A stretch of 49,638 bases of DNA, from positions 1-49,638 of the forward strand of contig JAFGKY010000173.1 in NCBI GenBank assembly GCA_016928305.1, written 5' to 3'. The notes beneath the pieces are model-generated. The model made no database searches. It saw nothing but the letters and a program-made list of their open reading frames with translations, and was not told the DNA's origin. A program made the translations under genes and the position numbers. Below are positions 8,007 to 16,311 of this stretch, piece after piece; the stretch's first letter is position 1; each line of letters opens with the position of its first letter. Origin of the DNA: Bacteroidales bacterium (GTDB taxonomy: Bacteria; Bacteroidota; Bacteroidia; Bacteroidales; UBA10428).

Positions 8007-8771
8007 TCAATCCTTCACCTTAACTCCCTGCTTTCTCAGGTAGTTTTTAAGATCCTGGATGGTTATTGTCCCGAAATGGAATACCGAGGCTGCAAGCAAT
8101 AGGGTTGCCCCGGCTTCTACTGCTTCAGGAAAATGTTCCAGCTTACCTGCACCCCCTGATGCGACAACTTCAGCCTTTACCTCCTTTTTAATAGCCCTGA
8201 TGACCGGAAGGTCATAACCCGTTTGCGCTCCGTCACCGGCTTTGCTGGTCGGAAGGATGACAGGCACACCATAACCGTCCACCCGTCTGGCCCATTCAAC
8301 GGCATCCATGCCCGTGGCAGTCCTCCCGCCGTTGATGTATACCTCATAGCCCGAAGGCATGGCAGGATTGCGATCTACGTCGATGGCCACCGTCACCTTC
8401 TCAGCACCAAAGGCTCTGACCATTTCCGGGATCAATTCGGGTTTGCGAAAAACTGCGCTGCTCGTTGAAATCTTGTCGGCTCCTGCCCTGAGAACGGATT
8501 CAGCAGATTGAACATCGGAAATACCCCCACCCACCGTAAAGGGAATAGTAACCACCCCGGCAACACGTCTTACCACATCGAGCATGGTTGAACGGTTTTC
8601 GATGGTAGCCGTAATGTCGAGCATAGCAAGCTCATCGGCACCAGCTTCGCAATAAGCTTTTGCACATTCCACCGGATCACCGGCATCGCGAATATTGACA
8701 AAATGAACGCCTTTCACCACACGCCCGTTCTGCATGTCGAGGCAGGGCATTATGCGTATAAACTGACTCAT
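8007..8771 (-). CDS. hisF: Imidazole glycerol phosphate synthase cyclase subunit HisF (stand-alone)
   Basis: A 254-residue beta/alpha-barrel. HisF uses ammonia from its partner HisH to turn PRFAR into imidazole glycerol phosphate and AICAR in histidine synthesis. The two catalytic Asp are present: Asp in [15 protein letters not shown] near residue 12 and Asp in VAIDVDRN near residue 130. Both phosphate sites (FTVGGGI, VASGGAG) are intact. The second-half loop reads [15 protein letters not shown] instead of the common LLTSMDRDGTKDGYD, keeping the second Asp but not the first. The start has AAGGAGGT eight bases upstream (8780-8787). No hisH or other his genes are nearby, so it may be the sole HisF of the genome or a specialised paralogue. 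Confidence 0.88.
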   Translation of the reverse strand: MSQFIRIMPCLDMQNGRVVKGVHFVNIRDAGDPVECAKAYCEAGADELAMLDITATIENRSTMLDVVRRVAGVVTIPFTVGGGISDVQSAESVLRAGADKISTSSAVFRKPELIPEMVRAFGAEKVTVAIDVDRNPAMPSGYEVYINGGRTATGMDAVEWARRVDGYGVPVILPTSKAGDGAQTGYDLPVIRAIKKEVKAEVVASGGAGKLEHFPEAVEAGATLLLAASVFHFGTITIQDLKNYLRKQGVKVKD

Positions 8772-9254
8772 TAGGTATGACCTCCTTTTGTGTTGAAGAA
8801 ATGTTTAATAATTAAAACAACATTTTATGCTGTTGTTTTAATGCATAAATGTAAAAAAAATGATTGTATTGCAATAAATATTGAAGAATTATAAGCAAGG
8901 GGAAAGATAATGGATAAACAGTACCAACCATGCTGGGCGCATTTACAAGATTATTAATAATATTGCTGATGACTTATAGTCTTGGTATAAAAGCACCTTC
9001 CCCTGATATGAATGGGAAAAAATATCTTGTCATTGTGTTCCCTGTTTGATATTGCTACCACGCTGAAATTTTCCGTATCTTACCGGTGTTTTTTCTATGA
9101 AGGAATGGATTTGCTGAAGGGGAAAGTCCGTTAAAAAGATCATACGGTTATGGATCGTGGGCAGATGGATCACCTGCAACGGGATGCAATTCTTGTAAAA
9201 GAGACCGTGTGTTTTTCTTTGGTATGATATACCGGATTACCTGGACAGTCGTAG
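8772..9254. other. Gene-free gap upstream of hisF
   Basis: Contains the hisF Shine-Dalgarno site, an AT-rich 12-bp inverted repeat at 8811-8842, and then DNA leading into the gene remnant at 9255. Part of 9030-9254 may be a decayed 5' end of that remnant, but no continuous reading frame supports this. Confidence 0.5.
8811..8842. promoter_or_regulatory. Perfect 12-bp inverted repeat upstream of hisF
   Basis: attaaaacaaca (8811-8822), an 8-base spacer and tgttgttttaat (8831-8842) form an exact inverted repeat whose near edge is 39 bp from the hisF start. The AT-rich dyad and spacing look like an operator for a dimeric repressor or a weak leader hairpin. There is no known motif match. Confidence 0.45.
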
Positions 9255-9539
9255 ATATCCTATTGCCCTAACCTGGGCTTTAAACAGGGTAATTTTACCA
9301 ACTGGGTCGGTCATACCTGGCTATACAGTATAGAAGTGCCTGAGATCAACACACCCAAAACAGAGGGCTTTGTCAGCCGCAGGCATACGATTATTACTGA
9401 CAACACCGCCTACGATCAGAGTTTTATTTCGGGATATTACCGGCACGGCACACACGAGATCATGATCGAGTACCGCATGTTCAGCAGGTTAGCTTCAACG
9501 CGTGTCCGCTGCGGTAATGAATTGTTCGGGTATCATTGA
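9255..9539 (+). pseudogene. Remnant of a large Bacteroidota surface protein gene
   Basis: The frame open from 9255 to the stop at 9537 translates to segments such as YCPNLGFKQGNFTNWVGHTW and SRRHTIITDNTAYD. These strongly resemble the N-terminal domain of long secreted, gliding-motility-associated (PKD-rich) proteins of Bacteroidota, where C-x-N-L-G-F-E-x-G-N-F-x-N-W is followed by a 'HTIMSD..AYD' stretch. Here there is no start codon or signal peptide in frame, a stop lies directly upstream (9252), and the frame ends where the domain should continue. Beyond the stop a different frame briefly carries plausible residues, suggesting frameshift decay. Nothing of the expected thousand-plus residues remains downstream, where glgA ends. 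Confidence 0.7.
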
Positions 9540-9607
9540 ATACGGTGGAACTCCAGGCGGATTTTTGATTGCAATCCATCATTCTGAAATAATCCGGAAA
9601 GTATGTC

Positions 9608-11089
9608 TTACCTGGATTTTTTATTCTCTATGGCCCGGTTATACAATTGAACGTATTTTTCAGCGCTTTCTTCCCATGAGAAATTCTGCTCCATAGCTTT
9701 CTTCATGAGTTTTTTAAAATGAGATTTCCGGTTATGGTAAGTATCCAAAGCCCAGCCGACCGTGTTATATATGGCCTTTCCACTCAGGTCACGGAATTTA
9801 AAACCGGTGCCATCACCGGTATCCGGATTGTAATTTTCAACCGTATCGTTCAATCCTCCCGTCGCCCTTACGATAGGTAGTGTTCCGTATTTCAGTGAGT
9901 ATATCTGGTTCAATCCGCACGGTTCAGTTATCGACGGCATCAGAAAGAAATCACTGCCGGCTTCAATCCGATGAGCCAGTTCGTTGTTGTATCCGATATA
10001 GGATCCGACTTTACCGGCATAGCGCTGAGGCAGACTGCCATAAAATCCTTCCAGCTGATTGTCACCGGAACCCAATATGGCAAACTGAACATCCATGGTA
10101 TTGACAATATCCTCAATACATGCCGATAAAACATATAATCCTTTCTGCTCCACAAGCCTGCTGACAATACCAATAACAGGAGTTTTTTCAGACCGTTTCA
10201 GCTTTAATTGTTTTTGCAAAATGCTTTTACAGACATATTTGCCGCTGATATCTGCATAGGTGTAATTGGCCGGGATCAATGTATCTTTTTCCGGATCCCA
10301 CTGCGAATAATCCACGCCATTAAGGATTCCAACATAATCATCCCCTTTTTTATTCAGCCATTCATGCAGTCCGTATCCTCCCGCTGGTGTTTTTGTTTCT
10401 GCAGCATAGCCCTTACTCACCGTGTTAACCATGTTGGCAAAATGAATGCCTCCTTTCAGAAAATTAACAGCACGAAGGCATTCGAATTTATCCGCAGTAA
10501 AATCTTCTTCCGGAAGTCCGGTATAACCGTAATAGGAACGGTCGTACCGGCCCTGGTAAGCTATGTTATGAATTGTCAGAACGCCGGCTGCATCACCCAG
10601 CAGCGGATCGTCCTTGTAAAGTCTTTTCAGGTAGGCTGGTAATATTGCGGTATGCCAGTCGTTTGCATGGACGATATCGGGACGGAAATTCAGTTCATGA
10701 CACAGCTGAAGGGCTGCTTTGGACAGGAAGGTAAAACGCCTGGGATTATCCGCGTAATCGGTAAAATCATCGTTGTGATATATATTGGGCCTTCCGAAAA
10801 AGGGCTCATAGTCAATAAAGTAAATGGGTACGCCTGCTGTAAGTTTTGTTTTATTCACACTGCAGGTAATGCATTCGCTGCCCATGCGGACTTCCATTTT
10901 TTTCACGGTTGTCCCGATCTTATAGGATGTTCTGTCGATGAATGAATACATGGGAATAACAACGATGATGTTGTGCCCAGATTGATGCAAAAACTGAGGC
11001 AATGATCCGGCCACATCTCCCAGGCCACCGGTTTTAGCAAACGGAAAACATTCAGAAGCAACCAGCAATATGTTCAGTGAGCCTGTCAT
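9608..11089 (-). CDS. glgA: Glycogen synthase (GT5)
   Basis: A 493-residue cytosolic glycosyltransferase of family 5, elongating alpha-1,4-glucan from a nucleotide-glucose. The N-terminal ADP-glucose-binding motif is KTGGLGDVAG (about residues 19-28), with HANDWHTA in the acceptor region and the C-terminal catalytic stretch PSITEPCGLNQIYSLKYGT containing the conserved Glu. Length is normal. It is the last gene of a three-gene operon with treT and the DUF5752 gene; the gap to treT is 9 bp. No branching enzyme, ADP-glucose pyrophosphorylase or phosphorylase gene is next to it. The neighbour suggests that glycogen and trehalose synthesis share control. Confidence 0.94.
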   Translation of the reverse strand: MTGSLNILLVASECFPFAKTGGLGDVAGSLPQFLHQSGHNIIVVIPMYSFIDRTSYKIGTTVKKMEVRMGSECITCSVNKTKLTAGVPIYFIDYEPFFGRPNIYHNDDFTDYADNPRRFTFLSKAALQLCHELNFRPDIVHANDWHTAILPAYLKRLYKDDPLLGDAAGVLTIHNIAYQGRYDRSYYGYTGLPEEDFTADKFECLRAVNFLKGGIHFANMVNTVSKGYAAETKTPAGGYGLHEWLNKKGDDYVGILNGVDYSQWDPEKDTLIPANYTYADISGKYVCKSILQKQLKLKRSEKTPVIGIVSRLVEQKGLYVLSACIEDIVNTMDVQFAILGSGDNQLEGFYGSLPQRYAGKVGSYIGYNNELAHRIEAGSDFFLMPSITEPCGLNQIYSLKYGTLPIVRATGGLNDTVENYNPDTGDGTGFKFRDLSGKAIYNTVGWALDTYHNRKSHFKKLMKKAMEQNFSWEESAEKYVQLYNRAIENKKSR

Positions 11090-11098
11090 ATTTACCTG

Positions 11099-12349
11099 TC
11101 ACTGATCCGGTAGCTTAAGTTCGATGCTTTCTTCAGAGCCATATAATAACGCGACAACAAGTGTAAGGTATTCTCTCAGCTGACGGGTAATCAGATAATT
11201 ATCCAGGACAAACTGCCGGGCATTTTTTCCCATGGATTCCATAATCTCGGGATGCTTCAGCAGATAGCGGATGCGTATAGCGGCTCCTTCCGGAGTACTC
11301 ACCCTGAATCCGCAATGATGGTTAATAACCTGCAATTTAATACCTCCGGTGTCACCGCCAATTACGGGTTTTCCTTTCCATAAGCCTTCCGTGACTGTCA
11401 GTCCGAAACCTTCTTTCAGGGATTTCTGTATGATGATATCCGAACCTCTTTGCAGTGCATTAATGGCTCTGTGAGCATCCGGTGGCAGTTCAAGGATGTG
11501 CACGTCGGGATCGTCACCGGTAAAAGCTTTTACCTCCTGTAGTACCTGTTCTCCTTCGGGATCATCGGATGCTCCCCCTCCGGCCAGAACCAGCTGAACG
11601 GGGACATAGTTTTTCACCAGCCGGTAACTTTGAATGACACCGACGGGGTCTTTAAAACGGTCGAATCGTGAGACCTGGGTTAACAACGGACAATCCCTGT
11701 TAATCCCCCAGGAATCCAAAAAATCGGATATTTCCTTTTCCGGGAGGTCTATATTTTTTTCACTTAAAGGATCTATACTGGGTGGTATTAAATACATGGG
11801 GTGCGACAGGGGCTGAACAAAACCTGAAAGCGACCATATGCTGGCGTCATAATCTTTTATGTATTCACGCAAATACTTCCATACCTGACGATAGGGATGG
11901 CTCACGTCGATATGACAACGCCATACCCATTTGCCTTTTCTTTCTTTGCAAAAATGAAGCAATGCTGCCGGTTGTGGATCGTGAATGAAAACAACATCAG
12001 CCGTTTCGAGCTTCTCTTTAAGCCTTTCAAAATTCTGAAAGTTCGTATTTTCATATGTGGAAAGCAATGCCGAAGATATATCGTCGCGATTGCCCTGCAG
12101 GGAGTTATGCATTTTCTTGGTGCACTGGTAAAATTCCTTTTCTCCTTTAATGATCTCCCATTCAGCATCAATTCCCAGTTCCCTTTTCAACGGGATGAGA
12201 CGGTTTAGAATTTCTGCCACCCCTCCTCCTTCTTTTGTGGAATTAATATGAAGGATTTTCATCCCTCTTAAAGGATGTGCCAGTTGTCTCAGGTGATCGA
12301 TCACTTCATTTCCCACAACATTTGCATATTGTTCAAGCAGGTTTTCCAT
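11099..12349 (-). CDS. treT: Trehalose synthase TreT-like glycosyltransferase (GT4)
   Basis: A 416-residue GT-B fold enzyme matching trehalose glycosyltransferring synthase (TreT), which makes trehalose from NDP-glucose and glucose. Characteristic features are the N-terminal LHINSTKEGGGVAEIL, the central VWRCHIDVSHPY, SRFDRFKDPVGVI, and the family 4 Glu motif KEGFGLTVTEGLW. The start is ATG at 12349, one base inside the stop of the upstream gene (TAATG), with GGAGGT just before it, so translation is coupled. Similar GT4 proteins can have other sugar acceptors, but the whole-length pattern is that of TreT. Position between DUF5752 and glgA points to storage or compatible-solute metabolism. Confidence 0.88.
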   Translation of the reverse strand: MENLLEQYANVVGNEVIDHLRQLAHPLRGMKILHINSTKEGGGVAEILNRLIPLKRELGIDAEWEIIKGEKEFYQCTKKMHNSLQGNRDDISSALLSTYENTNFQNFERLKEKLETADVVFIHDPQPAALLHFCKERKGKWVWRCHIDVSHPYRQVWKYLREYIKDYDASIWSLSGFVQPLSHPMYLIPPSIDPLSEKNIDLPEKEISDFLDSWGINRDCPLLTQVSRFDRFKDPVGVIQSYRLVKNYVPVQLVLAGGGASDDPEGEQVLQEVKAFTGDDPDVHILELPPDAHRAINALQRGSDIIIQKSLKEGFGLTVTEGLWKGKPVIGGDTGGIKLQVINHHCGFRVSTPEGAAIRIRYLLKHPEIMESMGKNARQFVLDNYLITRQLREYLTLVVALLYGSEESIELKLPDQ

Positions 12350-13008
12350 TACACACCTCCTTTAAAGTAATGATGAAAAGCCGTATTTATTTCCTGGCGG
12401 AGTTCATGCAGGGTGGTAAAATACGGGTCAATTTTATCCAGCTCATCAATCAGCTCTTTGTATGTGTCTCCGAATCCTGCAAGCCATACAGAAAAATCGT
12501 TTCTCTTATCGGGTGTTCTGCGCCGGGAATCAATGAAATGAAAAAATATGCTGCCCAGGGACATCGTGGGAATTATTTCCAGCAATTCCACAGGATCATT
12601 ATAACATACCCCTGTATCGAAAATCACAGTCTGGGAGCGTATAAAGTGGAATTCTTGGCCGTTCTTCGCCCATGGGACATGTTCCGCTTCCGATAAACGG
12701 TCTTCAATGATTTCAATCACTTCCTTACGAAGATCTTCTATATCCTTGTATGCTTTAGGATCGATTACTGAAAGTTGTTCTGCAATTTTTGGTTCGTGCA
12801 GGTTACGTGATGCCCATACAGCGAAGTCGTTCTGAAACTCCGGGTCATCAAAGTGGGGAAGCAGAAGACCTCCCCAGAAATGATAATAAAGACATCCGGG
12901 ATGCACATTTTTCAGTTGATCCCTGAGCTCTCTGAGGTTTTGTGCTTTTTCGCCTGTTGCAATTGCAATAAGTGCACAATCCAGGATTTTAATGGGTTGA
13001 TTATCCAT
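12349..13008 (-). CDS. DUF5752-like protein, first gene of the treT-glgA operon
   Basis: A 219-residue cytosolic protein that I recognise as a DUF5752-like family often found beside treT. It has two similar halves. Each has a Leu-rich helix, a hydrophobic/aromatic segment (GCLYYHFWGGLL in the first, LGSIFFHFIDSRR in the second) and then DFAVWASR or DFSVWLAGF, suggesting an internal duplication. There is no signal peptide in the chosen form. I start at 13008 (MDNQPIKILDCAL); the frame is open to 13122, but the upstream 38 residues look like translated leader DNA. The function is unknown; conserved linkage suggests control or support of TreT. Confidence 0.8.
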   Translation of the reverse strand: MDNQPIKILDCALIAIATGEKAQNLRELRDQLKNVHPGCLYYHFWGGLLLPHFDDPEFQNDFAVWASRNLHEPKIAEQLSVIDPKAYKDIEDLRKEVIEIIEDRLSEAEHVPWAKNGQEFHFIRSQTVIFDTGVCYNDPVELLEIIPTMSLGSIFFHFIDSRRRTPDKRNDFSVWLAGFGDTYKELIDELDKIDPYFTTLHELRQEINTAFHHYFKGGV

Positions 13009-13070
13009 ACGTCTTTCAGATTCTGACGGACAAAGGTATGAAATCTTTAAAAAAGAATAATCCCCTGCTA

Positions 13071-13078
13071 CAAATATA
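13071..13078 (-). promoter_or_regulatory. Possible -7 promoter element for the DUF5752-treT-glgA operon
   Basis: On the minus strand this reads TATATTTG, matching TAnnTTTG, about 63 bp before the chosen operon start. No TTTG is visible at the proper upstream distance, so support is partial. Confidence 0.3.
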
Positions 13079-13212
13079 GAAATGCAGCTGAGAGCAGGCG
13101 GGAGGAGAGACAAACAAAACACTGAATGAATAGCAAAGGAAAACCATTATAATGGTTTGCAGAATGGTTACAGAAGTGTATATTTACAGTCAGCAATCAA
13201 AAGAATATATCC

Positions 13213-14046
13213 ATGGAAGAAAAAAATCTTGTCTACCGCGGCAAATCGAAAGATGTTTTTAATATAACCGAAGGACAGTACGCCGGTAAATACCGGTTTG
13301 TTTTTACCGACAGGGCAACGGGCTACATTGAAAACGGGAAAATCGTTTATGATCCCGGGTACGATACGGTTGTTGGTGACATAGCCGGGAAAGGTGCCAT
13401 TGCCTGCAGGTTTGCGACACATTTCTTTACATTGCTGAAGGAGAAGGGCATTCCATCACATTATCTTGATACGATCAATGACAATGAAATGATTGTGGAG
13501 CCTGCCATTCCGCTGTCCATGCCGGCGGAAGCACCGGAATTCCCCGGATCAGCCCCGTTATTGAATCTTGAGTTCACCTGGAGAAATAATGCAACCGGCA
13601 GTTTCTGGAGAAGATATCCTTTTGTGAGACCCTGCATGAATCTTCACCAGGTAGTTGAGGCATGGACAAAGGGGGACAGTGACATCCTCATTACACTGGA
13701 GGCATTGGAAGCAACGGGTGCCATGCGGAAAGATGAGATTGCACAGAGCGTTGAGCTTGTTCAACGCATTGCTGAAATTGTTTCACGGGAATTTGCATCA
13801 AAGGATCTGCATGTCATCGATGGCAAGTTTGAACTGGGCCGGTTAAAATACGGTGACGGGAAAATAGTGCTCATTGATGAAATATCTCCGGATGTGCTGC
13901 GTGTGTGTAAGGGATTTTCTCCGGATGAAAATGGCAATTGCAAAGTATACGGACAGTGTACCGTTACGAATTACAGTGAGGGCAAGCGAACCATTAAAAA
14001 CAGAAACCAGGTTGCTGCAGCGGATTTCATAAGTATCTTCCTGTAA
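13213..14046 (+). CDS. purC: Phosphoribosylaminoimidazole-succinocarboxamide synthase (SAICAR synthetase)
   Basis: A 277-residue cytosolic ATP-dependent ligase joining aspartate to CAIR in de novo purine synthesis. It begins with the nucleotide-binding VYRGKSKDVF (usual YEGKAKRVY). Later it has the SAICAR synthetase signature region IDGKFELGRLKYGDGKIV and the metal-binding DEISPDVLRV. RTIKNRNQVAA lies at the C terminus. Length fits the 240-300 range. It stands alone, divergent from the treT operon, with no other pur genes in the window. The start follows a weakly conserved leader without a Shine-Dalgarno. A hairpin (14055-14061 with 14071-14077) follows the stop without a T-run. Confidence 0.92.
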   Translation: MEEKNLVYRGKSKDVFNITEGQYAGKYRFVFTDRATGYIENGKIVYDPGYDTVVGDIAGKGAIACRFATHFFTLLKEKGIPSHYLDTINDNEMIVEPAIPLSMPAEAPEFPGSAPLLNLEFTWRNNATGSFWRRYPFVRPCMNLHQVVEAWTKGDSDILITLEALEATGAMRKDEIAQSVELVQRIAEIVSREFASKDLHVIDGKFELGRLKYGDGKIVLIDEISPDVLRVCKGFSPDENGNCKVYGQCTVTNYSEGKRTIKNRNQVAAADFISIFL

Positions 14047-14125
14047 CATACCTGAGCCGGATGCTGTCTCTCCGGCTGGCCGGGAATTGAATCCCCGACC
14101 TGCCGCTATCTTATTGTGTACCCTA

Positions 14126-14204
14126 CACGTGTTCGAAACATGTTTGATGACACTCGCTTGCTGATTCAAGACTGCCTGCCGGCAAGGCAGGTGGACACTT
14201 GGAC
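14126..14204 (-). repeat. Dispersed intergenic repeat, copy B
   Basis: Reverse-complement copy of the element at 2288-2367. The palindromic core here is CTGCCTGCCGGCAAGGCAG and the conserved arm reads cgtgttcgaaacat followed by gacactcgc. It sits between the convergent ends of purC and the methyltransferase gene, again a gene-end position. Confidence 0.75.
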
Positions 14205-14299
14205 ATAAGCACATATCATAATCCATCGGGATTTCTTTGTACAATCCAACCTGGACAAGTATTCCCTTGTGCCCACAATACCCATATAACCGTTTATTA

Positions 14300-15157
14300 T
14301 TAAACCCGAGGATGCATTTTTGACTCCGTAACTTCAATGATTGCATCCAATGTGTCACAACCATATGGATAAGAAATATGTATATCGTAGAGTTTATCCT
14401 TAATAAGGTTTATCGGGTTTTTCAGATAGATCACCTCAGGATTGTATAAAAACTTTGTCCTTTCTGTTATGATATCGTCTGACAAAGTTGCCTGGCTGGT
14501 AATCACAACTGCATCGGCAACGCGGGTTTTTCTGGCTTTAATGGTCACTGAGCTATCTACATACGTCTTTGCTTGTTTTGTCAGATCGATTTCATCGTAT
14601 TGAACTTTTGATGAAACCGGCTCATCATCGGGCATTAACAATGACCTGCTGTCGGTGTCAATGCGAACACCATACAGGATTTCATGTGCATCGAGCAGCT
14701 GAATGAACGATTCTATTTTCCGGGGGATGAGCTTTGTTCCGGGTTTAAAGTATTTCCGCAGATGATTAATGATCTGCACCTGAGGTTCAAAGAACTGACC
14801 GGTACATAGCAATTCGCAAATGACAATATCAACTTTTTCAGGCAATTCCACCATCGTAGCATCCTGATTTATCACAACAATCTTTTCTGAAACGCCATTT
14901 TTTAGCGCCAGGTTTTCTATCAATTTGCAAAAACGCGGTTGCAATTCTACGGAATATACCCTCTTCGCATGGTCTAAAGCAGCAAAGACGCCCAGAATAC
15001 CTGTTCCGGCCCCTGCATCGACAACGATATCTCCATCTCTTACAACATCCTCAATAGCCTGTTTCCATTGCTTGGTCCGGTCGGTATCGTACAGACACAA
15101 TGAAATTTCATAGGGAGTAAACTGTATATTTGTTGCTGGTCGTTTTTTCATTTTCAT
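14300..15157 (-). CDS. PRMT-like class I SAM-dependent methyltransferase
   Basis: A 285-residue protein. A Rossmann methyltransferase domain has motif I VVDAGAGTGILGVFAA (about residues 46-61), a motif II acidic residue in YSVELQPRF, and a motif IV-like ICELLCTGQFFEP in which two Glu residues recall the double-E loop of protein arginine methyltransferases. A beta-rich second half follows, as in PRMT barrels. Substrate is unknown: protein Arg, another protein group or a small molecule are possible. Its ATG overlaps the stop of the upstream radical SAM gene by four bases (ATGA, 15154-15157), so the two are probably made together and act in one pathway. Confidence 0.82.
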   Translation of the reverse strand: MKMKKRPATNIQFTPYEISLCLYDTDRTKQWKQAIEDVVRDGDIVVDAGAGTGILGVFAALDHAKRVYSVELQPRFCKLIENLALKNGVSEKIVVINQDATMVELPEKVDIVICELLCTGQFFEPQVQIINHLRKYFKPGTKLIPRKIESFIQLLDAHEILYGVRIDTDSRSLLMPDDEPVSSKVQYDEIDLTKQAKTYVDSSVTIKARKTRVADAVVITSQATLSDDIITERTKFLYNPEVIYLKNPINLIKDKLYDIHISYPYGCDTLDAIIEVTESKMHPRV

Positions 15158-16104
15158 ATTGTTTTATAGCCGGAATCCCTTATCAATTGGCTGAAATCCT
15201 GATGCCTGTTAAAAGCTTTGATAGCATCCGTTGCCTTTTCTTTATTCAAGCCGTTACTTCTGAAAGTTCCGCCCTCAATCGCCATACCTTCATCGTCCAA
15301 ACCCACATACAGAGGCATTTTAAGTTCACTCGCCGCGCTGATCACTTCAATGACACTCGATAACTCAGGCGGCTGAAAACCGAATTTTATCATCTCGTTG
15401 GTTAAACTGCAACCATGGGCAATATAAGTAGGATTCAGATGAATGGATATCGGAACATTATACTCACAGCTGAAAGAATGCAATTCTTTAATACCGTTTA
15501 CGGCTTCAACAATTCCTTCTTGTTCAGTCAGACTATAATGAGGCTTCAGCATCACATAGGCTTTCATAACCGTCTTATTTTCTGAGAGCAATGCTAAAAG
15601 GTTACGAAGCTTTTCAGTGGTCAGGCCTTTCTTTAATATCCCGTTTCTTAACTCGGGATTATAGGTTTCATAGCCAATGCCAATCTCAAGAACCACTTTA
15701 TTGCCCAGAACATTCTTCAGGGCTTTGAGTTCCCAATCCTCCACATATTCAGGGCGGGTTTCGAGTGAAAGGATTTTCAGCTTTGGAAAATCACAAACCT
15801 TTAGGGCCACATAGATCAGTGAACGGGTAGGCAGGCATTCCTGATCCAAACTCGAACTTGCGGTATAAATGGAGACCTTGCCGATTTCACTCAACTGATC
15901 CGATGTATAATGGGACAAAATAAAATCGGCTTGCTTTTCAATATCATGGGCTGATACCATTTCACCACCTTCTGACATGGATGGCAAAGAGCAAAATGCA
16001 CATCGGCCATACCTGCACGGACGGGTGTATAGAGCGAAAACAAGCTCTTTCCCCAGGGAGCAATCAACATACCAGTGAAATAACGGCTTGGTTTTATCTT
16101 TCAT
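15154..16104 (-). CDS. Radical SAM protein, COG1244-like
   Basis: A 316-residue probable radical SAM enzyme. The cluster-binding cysteines are in RPCRYGRCAFCSL (about residues 29-41), spaced CX4CX2C rather than the canonical CX3CX2C. The barrel then carries SLETRPEYV, LEIGIGYETYNPELRNGI, AYVMLKPH and ISIHLNPTYIAHG. These match what I remember of COG1244 proteins, the group that includes the archaeosine-forming RaSEA enzymes. No auxiliary cluster domain or substrate-recruiting RRE is evident. It is first in a two-gene unit with the PRMT-like methyltransferase. The reaction cannot be stated: tRNA or protein modification are both open. Confidence 0.82.
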   Translation of the reverse strand: MKDKTKPLFHWYVDCSLGKELVFALYTRPCRYGRCAFCSLPSMSEGGEMVSAHDIEKQADFILSHYTSDQLSEIGKVSIYTASSSLDQECLPTRSLIYVALKVCDFPKLKILSLETRPEYVEDWELKALKNVLGNKVVLEIGIGYETYNPELRNGILKKGLTTEKLRNLLALLSENKTVMKAYVMLKPHYSLTEQEGIVEAVNGIKELHSFSCEYNVPISIHLNPTYIAHGCSLTNEMIKFGFQPPELSSVIEVISAASELKMPLYVGLDDEGMAIEGGTFRSNGLNKEKATDAIKAFNRHQDFSQLIRDSGYKTI

Positions 16105-16311
16105 GTTATATTCTTTAGCCCGTATTAAAACAATTCGGATAATACTGGTAAAGTACCTGAATTTAACGAAGTTTTGAAATTATTTAAAATAAATATTTTT
16201 TTGAATAAAAGCAGCGTATAAATTTCAACCGGATCCTATCATCTCTGGTATGATTAGAGGAAAACAGTAATGATGATCGAAAAAAATGATTCCATGCAAT
16301 GCCGGTGTGAT

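Noticed and set aside
10208..10642. Plus-strand frame of 144 residues opposite glgA
   Set aside because: It lies wholly within the strongly supported glgA gene and has no start signal or recognised domain.
14050..14110. T-arm-like stretch (minus strand GGTCGGGGATTCAATTCCCGGCC)
   Set aside because: It looks like a tRNA T-arm, but no D-arm, anticodon arm, acceptor stem or CCA could be built around it. A hairpin next to purC better explains part of it.
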